Source: Myxococcales bacterium
GTDB taxonomy: Bacteria > Myxococcota_A > Polyangia > Polyangiales > Houyiibacteriaceae
DNA length: 5,863 bases
Direction of reading: 5' to 3'
NCBI GenBank assembly: GCA_030622585.1
Contig: JAUXFZ010000180.1
Coordinates: 1 to 5,863, forward strand
Positions 5,803-5,863 of this stretch are shown one piece after another. The notes beneath the pieces were generated by a model. It was not told the DNA's origin. It saw only the letters and a program-made list of their open reading frames with translations, and made no database searches. Made by a program: the position numbers and the translations under genes. The first letter of the stretch is position 1; each line of letters opens with the position of its first letter.

Positions 5803-5863
5803 GCCGTCTTGCTTACGGAAGTCGGATCGTAGCCATGTCGTTCTGTGAGCCAAGGAGTTGTAA

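Larger units (their letters stand above)
5589..5863. other. Region after mlaF without a recognised gene
   Basis: After the mlaF stop there are 275 bp to the window edge. AAAACGTGTTTT (5587-5598) is a near-palindrome but has too small a loop for a hairpin and no following T-tract, so it is not called a terminator. Apart from the Shine-Dalgarno sequence and the two competing short frames noted separately, nothing is recognised. No tRNA-like fold, repeat array or mobile-element end was found by eye. Confidence 0.5.

Noticed and set aside
5626..5853. 75-codon minus-strand open frame after mlaF
   Set aside because: Low-complexity Pro/Gln/Arg-rich product with no Shine-Dalgarno sequence and no recognisable feature.

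Overview
The window is GC-rich, tightly packed, ordinary-looking chromosomal DNA from a diderm (Gram-negative-type) bacterium. MlaE/MlaF-type outer-membrane lipid transport genes and a lipoprotein glutaminyl cyclotransferase point to a double-membrane cell. The plant/bacterial-type cyclotransferase, the GC content and the alr-mlaE-mlaF arrangement would suit a deltaproteobacterial or myxobacterial lineage. That assignment is inference from gene content and was not checked by search.

Layout. (1) Bases 1-842, minus strand: thiS then thiG (thiazole synthesis for thiamine); thiG runs off the left edge. (2) Bases 929-1798, plus strand: a solitary beta-class DNA methyltransferase, divergent from thiS. 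(3) Bases 1765-2664, minus strand: a glutamine cyclotransferase with a lipoprotein signal, whose 3' end overlaps the methyltransferase 3' end by 34 bp. (4) Bases 2741-5588, plus strand: alanine racemase, then a MlaE-type permease, then a MlaF-type ATPase, apparently one operon with a 32 bp gap and a 1 bp overlap. (5) Bases 5589-5863: no recognisable gene; a strong Shine-Dalgarno sequence precedes a short signal-peptide-like reading frame.

How the genes fit together. ThiS and ThiG act together in making the thiazole phosphate of thiamine. Alr supplies D-alanine for peptidoglycan, and MlaE/MlaF form the inner-membrane core of a lipid transporter, so the right half is an envelope module. The cyclotransferase divergent from alr is predicted to be membrane-anchored outside the cytoplasm. 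The methyltransferase has no restriction partner in view and probably stands alone. Four of the seven genes (thiG, methyltransferase, alr, mlaE) are best read from GTG starts, and several starts lack a visible Shine-Dalgarno sequence.

No clear undescribed system is visible. The points most worth a second look are a perfect ribosome-binding site inside mlaF in front of an out-of-frame ATG, and the unresolved reading frame after mlaF. The thiG ribosome-binding site built into the codons of the functional glycine tail of ThiS, and the methyltransferase/cyclotransferase overlap, are also of interest.
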